DNA from: Azophilus sp965200465 | GTDB lineage: Bacteria > Pseudomonadota > Gammaproteobacteria > Pseudomonadales > Azotimanducaceae | Length of the DNA: 64,000 bases | Assembly: GCA_965200465.1 (NCBI GenBank) | Contig: OZ241358.1 | Coordinates: 2,914,001-2,978,000, forward strand | Direction of reading: 5' to 3' | Part shown: positions 1 through 8,079 of the stretch, piece by piece | How positions within the stretch are numbered: the first letter of the stretch is position 1 | How the letters are laid out: the number at the start of each line of letters is the position of its first letter | Position numbers and translations under genes: made by a program | The notes under the pieces: model-generated | The model's database searches: none | Seen by the model: only the letters and a program-made list of their open reading frames with translations | What the model was told of the DNA's origin: nothing

Positions 1-713
1 CACTTTTGCAGCCATTGCTCGGTGGTCAGCAGGCGGCGGAAATTGGTGGCTCCGTCAAAGGTCAGGGCGATGGGGTACACGGCCTTTTCGCCCAAGACCA
101 CCATCGTGTCCGGGAACTCCGCTTTGCCAACGGAGGCAATGGTTGGGTCCTTGAGAGCTTGCCGCAAAAGTATGTGGGGATTGAGCAGCCGCTCGGTTTT
201 CAGCGCCATGGCCATGCGGCCGGGGTTCAAGGGGGCGGCGGCAAGGCGGGCTTCCCCGTAGATGTCGTCCCGGCCGATGATGTAGCCGGCCCCTTGGACG
301 ATCAGTTCCGTGACCTCAACGGTCAATCCGTAGAGATTGGCATGCTTGAAATCCTGCCGCAGCCGCTCGCCGCGCAAGTCGTAGGAGGTTTGCGCTTCGG
401 AGGAGACCGACTTGAACAGGCCGTTGCCCGGCTCGATGCCCATGCCCATGACGTAGCGGTCCCTAGTGGAGAGCGTGGCAAATCCGGCCATGCTCTTCAG
501 GAGCGACTTGCCGCCCATGCCTTGGCAGGCCAATTCGAGCACCTCGCCGACGGTCGCGGCGCCGGCCGCCGCCGCGCCTTCTTGGGGAGCGGGGTCGGCG
601 TCGGCTGCCGTCGAATTGGATGTTCCTCCGTCGCAGCCCGCGAACAATCCCAACATGGCGACCCCCAGCAGGATTTGCCGCCATTGACTCGTTTTCGATT
701 TGCTGAACTCCAT
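1..713 (-). CDS. Secreted lipoprotein, partial at the window edge (paralogue of the N-terminal part of the 6143-8002 protein)
   Basis: The frame is open from an ATG at 713 to the window edge without a stop, so about 237 residues are visible and the C-terminus lies outside. The N-terminus has a basic stretch, a hydrophobic segment and a lipobox (LFAGC at about residues 24-28), so I infer a lipid-anchored exported protein. The mature part has a low-complexity Ala/Asp/Pro linker, then a globular region that aligns with the N-terminal half of the 6143-8002 protein. Shared blocks include a GLF segment, an NLY segment, TELIV and KTERLLNPHILLR. Since the visible part covers only that half, this gene could continue into a metallo-beta-lactamase domain as its paralogue does. 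No function is known to me for the shared domain. It is divergent from the quinone oxidoreductase at 1051. Confidence 0.75.
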   Translation of the reverse strand, partial: MEFSKSKTSQWRQILLGVAMLGLFAGCDGGTSNSTAADADPAPQEGAAAAGAATVGEVLELACQGMGGKSLLKSMAGFATLSTRDRYVMGMGIEPGNGLFKSVSSEAQTSYDLRGERLRQDFKHANLYGLTVEVTELIVQGAGYIIGRDDIYGEARLAAAPLNPGRMAMALKTERLLNPHILLRQALKDPTIASVGKAEFPDTMVVLGEKAVYPIALTFDGATNFRRLLTTEQWLQK

Positions 714-1050
714 GACTTCAGCCCCCTATGCGCATTGCGCCCGGCCAGCGGAATCCCAAGGCGCATTTTGGCGTGCGTCTTTGCTTCCAACGCCCATGCG
801 CCCTATAAGAACGGTGGCCCCCCGCCTTGGACCGGCGGGATGTTGAAGCCGCCAAACATAGCTGCCAGCTTGACCCGTCCCGACGAATTAGTAAAATTGA
901 TTATGTAAGTTTATTACATAAAATGCTGCTGACAGACGGGAGATTTTCCTTGGGGCATCACTTGGTGGGTACGCGGTTCCAATCAGCCGCCCGCCGCTGG
1001 ACGCAAAAGGTCGGCGTTGCTGGACCTTGGCTGGTTTAAGGAGAAGGCCA
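714..1050. promoter_or_regulatory. Divergent intergenic region with AT-rich palindrome
   Basis: This 337-base gap separates two divergent genes and I see no coding sequence in it. It holds a perfect inverted repeat, TTATGTAA at 901-908 and TTACATAA at 914-921 with a 5-base spacer, inside an AT-rich patch that stands out from the GC-rich surroundings. The shape suits a dimeric repressor operator (TetR- or GntR-like), but no regulator gene is adjacent. An AAGGAG ribosome binding site at 1038-1043 serves the gene at 1051. Confidence 0.5.
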
Positions 1051-2040
1051 ATGCGAGCATATCTGATTGAAAACCCCGGCGAGGATGCCCAACCTGTTTT
1101 GACCGAGGCGCCCACTCCCCAATGCGGGCCGGACGACGTATTGGTCGAGGTGTGCAATGCGTCGATCAACTGGGCGGACACCCAGCAGCGCCGGGGCGTC
1201 TATCCCAGCATGCCGCAAGCGCCGTTCATACCCGGCTTGGATTGCGCCGGCGCGGTGGCGGAATTTGGGGAGAACGTCAAAGACTTAAGGAAGGGGGACT
1301 TGGTTGCCGCCATCAGCCCCACCGACACCGGCGCCTTCGCCGAGTTCGCCTGCTTTCCCCGCAATTTCGTCATGCCGCTGCTGCCGGGCATGACCACCGC
1401 CCAGGGCGCCGCCTTGCTGACTCCTGGACTCACCGCCTATCACCTGCTGTTCAGCATTCATCGCTTGGAACCGGAGGAGTTCGTGTTGGTCCACGCCATC
1501 AGCGGCGGCGTAGGGCTGTACGCCACCCAATTGGCGGTGGATTGGGGCGCAGAGGTCATCGGCACCACCTATTCGCCGGACAAGATCGCCGCGGCCAAGA
1601 AATGCGGCGCCGGGCATGTCATCGACCGCAACCAGCAGGAATTCGGGGAGGCGGTTCTGGAAATCACCGGCGGCCGGGGCGTTGACGTGGTGATCGACTC
1701 CTTGGGCGGCAAAACTCTTTGGCGCAATTTCGATGTGGTCAACGACTACGCCCATGTCATCAGCATCGGCGAGGCCGAGGATTGGCCCCAAGGCGAAGTG
1801 CGGCTGCTGCGGGACAAGCTGTACGAGCACAACGCTTCCTTCACCTGCTTTGAACTGCTGCGCACCAAGCCAGGCTCCAAGCGTTGGAACCGGGGCGTCG
1901 CCCATTTATGGGAGCGAGTTGCCGACGGCCGACTAAGGACGCCCATCGCCCAGGTTTTCCCATTCGAGCGGGCCAAGGAGATGTACGAGACCTTGGAAGG
2001 CCGGGGCGTCACCGGGAAATTGCTTCTGCAGATGAAGTGA
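1051..2040 (+). CDS. NADPH:quinone oxidoreductase-like MDR dehydrogenase
   Basis: A 329-residue cytoplasmic medium-chain reductase of the quinone oxidoreductase type. The N-terminal GroES-like half includes the NWADTQ segment, which in this family replaces zinc-ligand-containing sequence. The nucleotide-binding segment (VLVHAISGGVG followed by VIGTTYS, about residues 145-180) is the NADPH site. Members reduce quinones or activated C=C bonds with NADPH. The true substrate is unknown. The ATG at 1051 is chosen because AAGGAG lies 7 bases upstream and the family starts at MRAY-like sequence. It has a paralogue of identical length on the opposite strand at 2055-3044, arranged convergently with a 14-base gap. 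Confidence 0.85.
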   Translation: MRAYLIENPGEDAQPVLTEAPTPQCGPDDVLVEVCNASINWADTQQRRGVYPSMPQAPFIPGLDCAGAVAEFGENVKDLRKGDLVAAISPTDTGAFAEFACFPRNFVMPLLPGMTTAQGAALLTPGLTAYHLLFSIHRLEPEEFVLVHAISGGVGLYATQLAVDWGAEVIGTTYSPDKIAAAKKCGAGHVIDRNQQEFGEAVLEITGGRGVDVVIDSLGGKTLWRNFDVVNDYAHVISIGEAEDWPQGEVRLLRDKLYEHNASFTCFELLRTKPGSKRWNRGVAHLWERVADGRLRTPIAQVFPFERAKEMYETLEGRGVTGKLLLQMK

Positions 2041-2054
2041 TCCGCCAGCCGTTC

Positions 2055-3044
2055 TCACGGAATTTTCAGCAGCAGCTTGCCCAGAAACCAGCGGCTCTCC
2101 AAGGCGTGGAACATGTCAACGCAATCCTCGAACGCGAATTCCTTGGCGATTGCAACCCTGAGGCGGCCATCCACCAGTCGTTTCAGGATGTATTCCACTC
2201 CTTTGCGCCAGCGGGCGGAACCGGGTTCGGCGGCCTCCAAGTCGTAGCAGCGGAAGGCGGCGGAGCGGTTGTGCAGCAGGTCCCGGAGCTTGCTCACCTC
2301 GCCTTGCGGCCAGTCCTCCGCTTCCCCTAGGTTGATCAGCGTCCCGAAGTTCGCCAGCGCCTCGAAACTTTGCCATAGGGTGTCGCCGCCGAGGGAGTCG
2401 ATGATGAGGTCAACGCCGCGTCCATCCGTGGCTGCGTCCGTTTCTTGAATGAAGTCCCGTTGGCTGCGGTCGATCACTAGGTCTGCGCCGGTTTCCTCGG
2501 CCAGCGGGATCTTGTGCGGCGAATAGGTGGTGCCGATCACCTGAGCGCCCGCGTCCTTGGCCAATTGGGTCAGGGCGGCCCCCAAGGCGCCGCCGATGGC
2601 ATGGACCAGGACGACATGCTCCGGCCTTAGCGAGAAGGCGCTGAACAGCAGGTGGTATGCGGTGAGGGCCGAGACCGGAAAGGCAGCGCCCTGGGCCGGC
2701 GCGATGGCCTGCGGCAATTTGATGGCCCGTTCCTGGGGAACCGCGGCGTATTCGGCGAATCCGCCGCAGTAGTGCTGGCCGATGGCGGCAACGCGGTCGC
2801 CGGCGTCGAACTCGGTGACGCCTAGCCCCGTCCGCTCGACGACGCCGGCAAATTCCGCTCCCATGACCACCGGCAGGTTGGGCGGATTCCCGTACCGGCC
2901 TCGGCGGATTTGGGTGTCCGCCCAATTCAGCGCAGCATAATTGATTTTAATCAACAGTTGCCCTGACCCCGGCTCGGGCTTCGGCACTTCGGCCAACTCC
3001 ACCTCGGCGTTTTCGGAGACCGACTTGAGTACGAATGCCCGCAT
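2055..3044 (-). CDS. NADPH:quinone oxidoreductase-like MDR dehydrogenase, paralogue
   Basis: 329 residues, the same length as the convergent neighbour at 1051-2040 and clearly its paralogue: the NWADTQ motif, the LVHAIGGALGAALTQLAKDAG nucleotide site (Gly-rich loop) and an LGEAEDWPQGEV segment are shared. Expected role: NADPH-dependent reduction of a quinone or enone in the cytoplasm. The ATG at 3044 follows a GGAGGG ribosome site; an upstream in-frame ATG at 3068 is less well placed. The pair probably arose by duplication and inversion and may act on related intermediates. Expression may be controlled through the palindrome at 3090-3114. Confidence 0.85.
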   Translation of the reverse strand: MRAFVLKSVSENAEVELAEVPKPEPGSGQLLIKINYAALNWADTQIRRGRYGNPPNLPVVMGAEFAGVVERTGLGVTEFDAGDRVAAIGQHYCGGFAEYAAVPQERAIKLPQAIAPAQGAAFPVSALTAYHLLFSAFSLRPEHVVLVHAIGGALGAALTQLAKDAGAQVIGTTYSPHKIPLAEETGADLVIDRSQRDFIQETDAATDGRGVDLIIDSLGGDTLWQSFEALANFGTLINLGEAEDWPQGEVSKLRDLLHNRSAAFRCYDLEAAEPGSARWRKGVEYILKRLVDGRLRVAIAKEFAFEDCVDMFHALESRWFLGKLLLKIP

Positions 3045-3089
3045 TTTGGCCCTCCGCATGGGCAGCAAACCCGAAAGTGAAGCAGCAGC

Positions 3090-3114
3090 TTACCTAGGTG
3101 AATTACCTAAGTAA
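3090..3114. promoter_or_regulatory. Imperfect palindromic operator candidate
   Basis: Arms TTACCTAGGT (3090-3099) and ACCTAAGTAA (3105-3114) match as an inverted repeat with a single mismatch around a 5-base AT spacer. It lies between divergent genes (quinone oxidoreductase at 3044 and MFS transporter at 3254), next to a TTGACA-like hexamer at 3128-3133. It could control both genes. Spacing and AT content resemble the 901-921 palindrome, but the sequence differs. Confidence 0.5.
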
Positions 3115-3253
3115 ATTATATAATTGATTGACATAACCTGTTAGCATCAACGCATGGACGCTCTCTGCTGCCTGTCGGCGGTGCGGTGCTTGCTGCAGGA
3201 ACCACCGCCTTGGCCAGCGGCGGCGCCGGATCGCCCTTGCTTGGAGGCGGCGG

Positions 3254-4456
3254 ATGAATGATTCGAAGCGCAACGCAACGAGATGGTTGGTGCTGGCCAA
3301 CAGCGCGTTGATCTTTGTTGTCGCCGTTGGCTATGGGCAAATGCATGCGGCAACCGAAGCCAACGACATTTTGGCGGAACTGCAATTGTCGCTGGCCGAT
3401 TGGGGCGCCCTGTGGTCCGCCATTTCCTTTGGCGCATTGGTGACCTCCGTTGTGGGGGGCGTTTTGGGCGACCGCTTCGGTGCACGACGGGTGATTTGCG
3501 CCGGCCTGCTCGTCATGGGGGGCGCTTTGGTTCTGCGCGGCACCGCAACCGACTTCGCGCAGCTGTACCTATGGATGTTCCTGTTCGGCGTGGCCTTGGC
3601 GTTGCCGTTCACCAACGTGCCCAAGGCGTTGGGGCTTTGGTTTCCGCAGGAGGAATTGGGCCTCGCCAACGGCGTGGTGCAGGCCGGCTACGGCTTGGGC
3701 GGGGGGGTGGCCCTCGTCTTGACCCCCGTGCTGTTGGCGCAGCTAGGGAGCTGGCGGGAAGTTTCCCACCTGTTGGGCGCCCTGACCCTCGGGATTGCAG
3801 CCATCTGGTTCTTCACCGTTCCCGAGCGCACGGCGTCCGCGGGCAAGCAGCCATCCGTCGCCCTAGAGGAAGCGCTGACCCGCATCGCCAAGGTTCGGGA
3901 TCTTTGGATTGTGGCGCTGTGCAACCTGCTGATGATGGGCACCTTCCTCGGCATCATGGGCTACCTGCCGACCTACCTGCAAAACGAACGGGCGCTGTCG
4001 CCTGCCGCCGCCGGCTTTGTTGGCTCTCTGGTGCTTTGGTCGTACATCGGCGGCGCCCTGCTGCTCCCGGCCCTGTCGGACCGGGTGGGGTTGCGCAGGA
4101 TCGTCGTCGGCCCCGCGATCGGCGTTGCCGGCATATGCATTTTGCTGGCCGCCTACCTCACGGGCGCACCCCTGTGGATTGCCGCAATCCTCTGGGGCGT
4201 CACCGCCGGCGCCGCTCCCTTGGCCTTCGTCATTCCCTTGGAAATGAAGGGCATCGACCCGGCGATGGCCGGCGCCGCCATCGGCATCGTCGTCACCGCT
4301 GGTTATTTGGGGGGCTGGCTGTCGCCCATCATCGGGATGGAGCTGGCGGAGTCACGCCCCCTAGCCAGCTTCATCTTTTGGAGCGGCTGCTACCTAGCGG
4401 CCGCCTGCCTGTTTGCCTTGGTGAAGGAAACCGGGCCGGGCGCGAGGGGCGCCTAG
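3254..4456 (+). CDS. MFS transporter (12 membrane segments)
   Basis: A 400-residue inner-membrane protein with about twelve hydrophobic segments in two six-helix halves. The loop between helices 2 and 3 carries the MFS signature GVLGDRFGARR, and a similar DRVGLRR sequence occurs in the second half. It is probably a proton-coupled carrier for a small organic anion (the overall look is that of the CynX/NNP-like or oxalate/formate-like branch). Substrate unknown. It lies between the MDR reductases and the FAD oxidase, so uptake or efflux of a pathway compound is likely. Confidence 0.8.
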   Translation: MNDSKRNATRWLVLANSALIFVVAVGYGQMHAATEANDILAELQLSLADWGALWSAISFGALVTSVVGGVLGDRFGARRVICAGLLVMGGALVLRGTATDFAQLYLWMFLFGVALALPFTNVPKALGLWFPQEELGLANGVVQAGYGLGGGVALVLTPVLLAQLGSWREVSHLLGALTLGIAAIWFFTVPERTASAGKQPSVALEEALTRIAKVRDLWIVALCNLLMMGTFLGIMGYLPTYLQNERALSPAAAGFVGSLVLWSYIGGALLLPALSDRVGLRRIVVGPAIGVAGICILLAAYLTGAPLWIAAILWGVTAGAAPLAFVIPLEMKGIDPAMAGAAIGIVVTAGYLGGWLSPIIGMELAESRPLASFIFWSGCYLAAACLFALVKETGPGARGA

Positions 4457-4604
4457 CGTTCTCATCGAGCCAAGATGCGAACCAACCGGACGAGGACGCC
4501 AGCATGATTGAAGGTTCGGCATTCTTCAGAAGCAGCGGTTGCTTGCTGCTTTGGATGGGCGTTTTTCCGGCAACCTTGGGCATTGGTCAGCAAAGCGCAC
4601 CCTG

Positions 4605-6107
4605 ATGCAGCGCAGAAAATTCATGCAAGCCTCCGCCGGCGCGGTGGCTGGGACGGTTTTCGGCAAGGCGGTCGGCAAAGCCAAGGACCTCTACGACTAC
4701 CGCTTTCCCCCGCACGATCTGCCTTTGCGCACCCTGTCCGGCAGCGACGTTGCGGCGCCGGCCCAAGTCATCGGCGAACTGAGGGCCGAATTGCAGGGCA
4801 CCCTGTTGGTGCCGGGGGAGATTGGCTACGCAAAGGCCCGGCGAGTTTGGAACGGGGCCATCGATCGGCGGCCGGGTTTGATCCTGCAATGCGCAAGCGC
4901 CGCGGATGTGGTCAAGGCGGTCAACTTCGCCCGGGAAGGCAATTTGCTCACCGCGGTGCGCGGCGGCGGGCACAGCTTTCACGGCAACTCGGTATGCGAT
5001 GGCGGCCTGATGATCGATTTGCAGCGGATGGACTCGGTGCGAATGGTGCCGGACGGGGATGTTGTGCAGGTCGGCCCCGGCGCCCTGTTCAGCCAAGTGT
5101 ATCGGGAGGTGCTGGCTTGGAATCGAATTGCCTTGGGCGGCAGCGTGGGGCATGTCGGGGCGGCGGGGCTCACCTTGGGCGGCGGCATCGGCCGGCTGGC
5201 CCGCAAGCACGGCTTGGCCTGCGACAACGTGTACTCCTTCGATCTGGTCACTGCGGACGGCAAACTGAAAAGGGTGAGCGAAGCGGAAAACCCGGATTTG
5301 CATTGGGCGTTGCGCGGCGGCAGCGGCAACTTCGGCGTGGTGACCAACTTCGAGCTTCAAACCCATCCCATGGAGCCGACCATCCTGTTCGGCGCCCTGG
5401 TTTACCCTTGGAAGCAGGCTAGGGATGTCCTGAACTTCTACGCCGACTTCACGGCCCAAGCCCCGGAGGAGCTGTCCGCCTATCTGTTCTGCATGTTCTC
5501 CCCGGACGGCGAGCCCACCGTGGTGGTGAACCTCTGCTACTCCACGGGCCGCTTGGCGGACGGGGAAAGGGCGATGCAGCCTTGGCGCAGCTTTGGCAGG
5601 CCCCTGTCGGACAGCGTGGCGGCGGAGCACTGGCTGGTCAGTCATGGGCGCTACGACAACATGGTTCCCCACGGCAACCTTTACTATCAGGCGGATTGCT
5701 TCGCTGCACAGTTCAGCGACGAGATCATCGATGCGCTGCTGGACGCCTATCCCGCCGCGCCGTCGCCGCGGAACTTCTTCACCATCGAACATGTGGGCGG
5801 CGCCCTGTCCCGAGTGCCCCGGGCCGCCACCGCCTTTGTGCATCGGGACACGCAGTACGTCGTGGAGGCCACCACCCAGACTAGGGATTGGGATGTCCAC
5901 GAGGCGAACAAACGCTGGGCGGATGCGTCCCAAGCCGCAGTCAGGCCCCATGCCAGCGGCATCACCTATCAGAATTTCGCTGCACAGGACGGCCCGGCCG
6001 CTCTCGCCTTTGAGGAGAACTACGCCCGGCTGGCGCAAATCAAAGCCAAGCACGACCCGATAAATCTTTTCCGCATGAACGCCAACATCGAACCCGGCGC
6101 GGCCTAG
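4605..6107 (+). CDS. Tat-exported FAD-linked oxidase (BBE type)
   Basis: About 500 residues. The start at 4605 gives a twin-arginine-like leader (QRRKFMQASA followed by a hydrophobic Ala/Gly stretch), so periplasmic export is inferred. The FAD_binding_4 (PCMH) fold covers roughly residues 80-260 and includes RGGGHSFHGNSV; the His in this motif is the usual covalent FAD attachment site. LRGGSGNFGVVT marks the end of the FAD domain, and the C-terminal BBE segment ends in YARLAQIKAKHDPINLFRMN. Enzymes of this group oxidise alcohols, sugars or C-H bonds with O2. Only a weak ribosome site is seen. It is a paralogue of 8080-9666, which lacks the twin-arginine leader. Confidence 0.8.
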   Translation: MQRRKFMQASAGAVAGTVFGKAVGKAKDLYDYRFPPHDLPLRTLSGSDVAAPAQVIGELRAELQGTLLVPGEIGYAKARRVWNGAIDRRPGLILQCASAADVVKAVNFAREGNLLTAVRGGGHSFHGNSVCDGGLMIDLQRMDSVRMVPDGDVVQVGPGALFSQVYREVLAWNRIALGGSVGHVGAAGLTLGGGIGRLARKHGLACDNVYSFDLVTADGKLKRVSEAENPDLHWALRGGSGNFGVVTNFELQTHPMEPTILFGALVYPWKQARDVLNFYADFTAQAPEELSAYLFCMFSPDGEPTVVVNLCYSTGRLADGERAMQPWRSFGRPLSDSVAAEHWLVSHGRYDNMVPHGNLYYQADCFAAQFSDEIIDALLDAYPAAPSPRNFFTIEHVGGALSRVPRAATAFVHRDTQYVVEATTQTRDWDVHEANKRWADASQAAVRPHASGITYQNFAAQDGPAALAFEENYARLAQIKAKHDPINLFRMNANIEPGAA

Positions 6108-6142
6108 CCTAGCATCGACAAGTGGAGATGGGAGAATCTCAA

Positions 6143-8002
6143 ATGCCGATGAACCTCAATTTGCGGGTGCGCAGCGCGCTGCAATTCGCTGTTCCGGCAA
6201 TCCTGGCTTTGCTCAGCGCCGGATGCGGGAGGAACGATGCTCCCGACCAACCTGCCCCGGCAGTGGTCGCCGAAGCTGCTGCATCCTCCATGTTGGAAAG
6301 GGTCTTTGCCGGATTAGGGGGACGGGATGGGCTGAGGAACTTGGAGAGGTTCCGCCTTGAGGCGAAGCGGGAGCGCTGGATCCTAGGGGAAGGGCCGGAA
6401 CCCGGGGTCGGCTTGTTCAGGCCTGTTGTTTCCGACGTCAAGGTCTCCCATGAGCTGGACGGCGGCAAGATGCGGCTTGATTACCGCCATCTGAACCTGT
6501 ACCAGTACGAACGCGATGCGACGGAATTGATTGTCGGCCAGTCCGGCTACGTTCTCGGCATGGAGGACTATTACGTCAAGCCGCCGGTCTTGGAGGCGGC
6601 CATGACGCCGAGCCGCTGGGCTGCCAACAGAAAAACCGAGCGGTTGCTGAATCCCCATATTTTGTTGCGCGAACTCTTGGACGACGCCTCTCGGGTTTCG
6701 GCGGGCGGTGAAGATTCCGGCAGCGAAGGGCTGCGGTTGACGACGGAGAACGTCTATCCGGTCACCCTGTTTTTCGGCGAAGTGTCCGGCCAGCGTTCGC
6801 TGCTGGCCAATGCAGCCTGGGTGGACCGCTGGCGGGGCAAGCCATTCTACGAATTGGCGGTCAACCAGGAAGCGTTGCGCATTGATTCGGACTGGCTTGG
6901 GCAATGGCAGGCGGAGCGGACGCCCGATGCCGACGCTCACTACAAGCTGGCGGTGGCCAATGAGATCTTTCCCATCACCCTGCATGTCAACCGGCAAACC
7001 GGCCGCATCAGCAAGCTGGCCACCATGGAATACGACCTGACTTGGGGAGACGTGGCCTTGGAGGCGACCTACCACGACTGGCGGAACTTCAGCGGCCTGT
7101 TCTTTCCGATGCGGGTGAAGCTCTCGGTGGCGGCAACGCCGTCTTTGGAGGTTGCCCGCACCAAGGTGGAGGTCAACCCCGAATTTGACGCCGCCGTCTT
7201 TGCGCCGCCTGAGGGGGTGCACTACATCCATGACGAAACCGTTGCGGCGCGGGGCGCCCGCGTCAGTCAACTCATTCAGGCGTTCGCCCATGCAGGGGCG
7301 CCGAAGAAGCCCATGAGTCGGCCCGCAATAAAGGCCACGACCATCCGGGACGGGCTGCACTTGCTGGACGGCGGCCCCACGGACACCATCTACACGCTGG
7401 TCGTGGAGCAGGACGACGGCGTCGTGGTGGTGGAGCCGGGCTTTCAGGACTTGAAGAGCGAGGCCGTCATCGACTGGATTGCGCAGGAACTGCAAAAGCC
7501 GATCACCCACATCGTTCCAACCCACCACCATGTGGACCACGCCGGCGGCATCCGGCCGTACGCAGCGGCCGGCGCCCAGCCCGTGGTGCATAGAGCGGCG
7601 GAGGACCACTACCGGGCGCTGTTCGCCAGAACGTCCGTCATCCTGCCGGATGCTTTGGACCGCAAACCCGTCCCCGTCACCTTGCAGACCGTTGCCGCGG
7701 ACGAAGAACACTGGCTGGAGGACAGCCGCCGCTCCGTGGCGATCCATCCCTTAAGCACCCGCCATTCAACGGACAGCGTGCTAGTGTTCGTCCGCGCCGG
7801 GGATGAAGGCTTCGTTTACAACGGCGACCTTTGGTCCATTGGCGAGGACTTGGGCGAAACCATCCAGAATTCCTTGGACATGCACAAGGCCATTGCCGCC
7901 CGGGGCATCAAAGTGGACTTCATGATCGGCTCCCACATGCGGGTCAAGGAACCCGTTTACGTCCCCTACGAGCAATTCAAGCGAATCGCCCGCGTCGAAT
8001 AG
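6143..8002 (+). CDS. Lipoprotein with novel N-terminal domain and C-terminal metallo-beta-lactamase-fold hydrolase
   Basis: About 619 residues. The leader ends in a lipobox (LLSAGC), so the protein should be lipid-anchored outside the cytoplasm. Residues about 50-370 form a domain shared with the lipoprotein at 1-713 and not known to me. Residues about 400-615 are an MBL-fold domain with the zinc motif THHHVDHAGG, a later RHSTDS histidine, NGDLW aspartate and GSHMR histidine, so the metal site looks complete. Such domains hydrolyse lactones, thioesters or other esters. The ATG at 6143 follows GGAGAA at 8 bases. It follows the FAD oxidase closely (35 bases) and is likely co-transcribed. Confidence 0.75.
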   Translation: MPMNLNLRVRSALQFAVPAILALLSAGCGRNDAPDQPAPAVVAEAAASSMLERVFAGLGGRDGLRNLERFRLEAKRERWILGEGPEPGVGLFRPVVSDVKVSHELDGGKMRLDYRHLNLYQYERDATELIVGQSGYVLGMEDYYVKPPVLEAAMTPSRWAANRKTERLLNPHILLRELLDDASRVSAGGEDSGSEGLRLTTENVYPVTLFFGEVSGQRSLLANAAWVDRWRGKPFYELAVNQEALRIDSDWLGQWQAERTPDADAHYKLAVANEIFPITLHVNRQTGRISKLATMEYDLTWGDVALEATYHDWRNFSGLFFPMRVKLSVAATPSLEVARTKVEVNPEFDAAVFAPPEGVHYIHDETVAARGARVSQLIQAFAHAGAPKKPMSRPAIKATTIRDGLHLLDGGPTDTIYTLVVEQDDGVVVVEPGFQDLKSEAVIDWIAQELQKPITHIVPTHHHVDHAGGIRPYAAAGAQPVVHRAAEDHYRALFARTSVILPDALDRKPVPVTLQTVAADEEHWLEDSRRSVAIHPLSTRHSTDSVLVFVRAGDEGFVYNGDLWSIGEDLGETIQNSLDMHKAIAARGIKVDFMIGSHMRVKEPVYVPYEQFKRIARVE

Positions 8003-8079
8003 CCGCTCCACCCTAACGCCTTGCCGTTGCCATGACGGCATGCTGATGAGGGTGTAGGGAACGTTGCGGCGCAAGCCCC

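Noticed and set aside
6..908. Long plus-strand open frame of 300 codons
   Set aside because: It is antisense to the lipoprotein gene on the minus strand, which has a start, a signal peptide and a paralogue. The plus frame has odd composition and no family resemblance.
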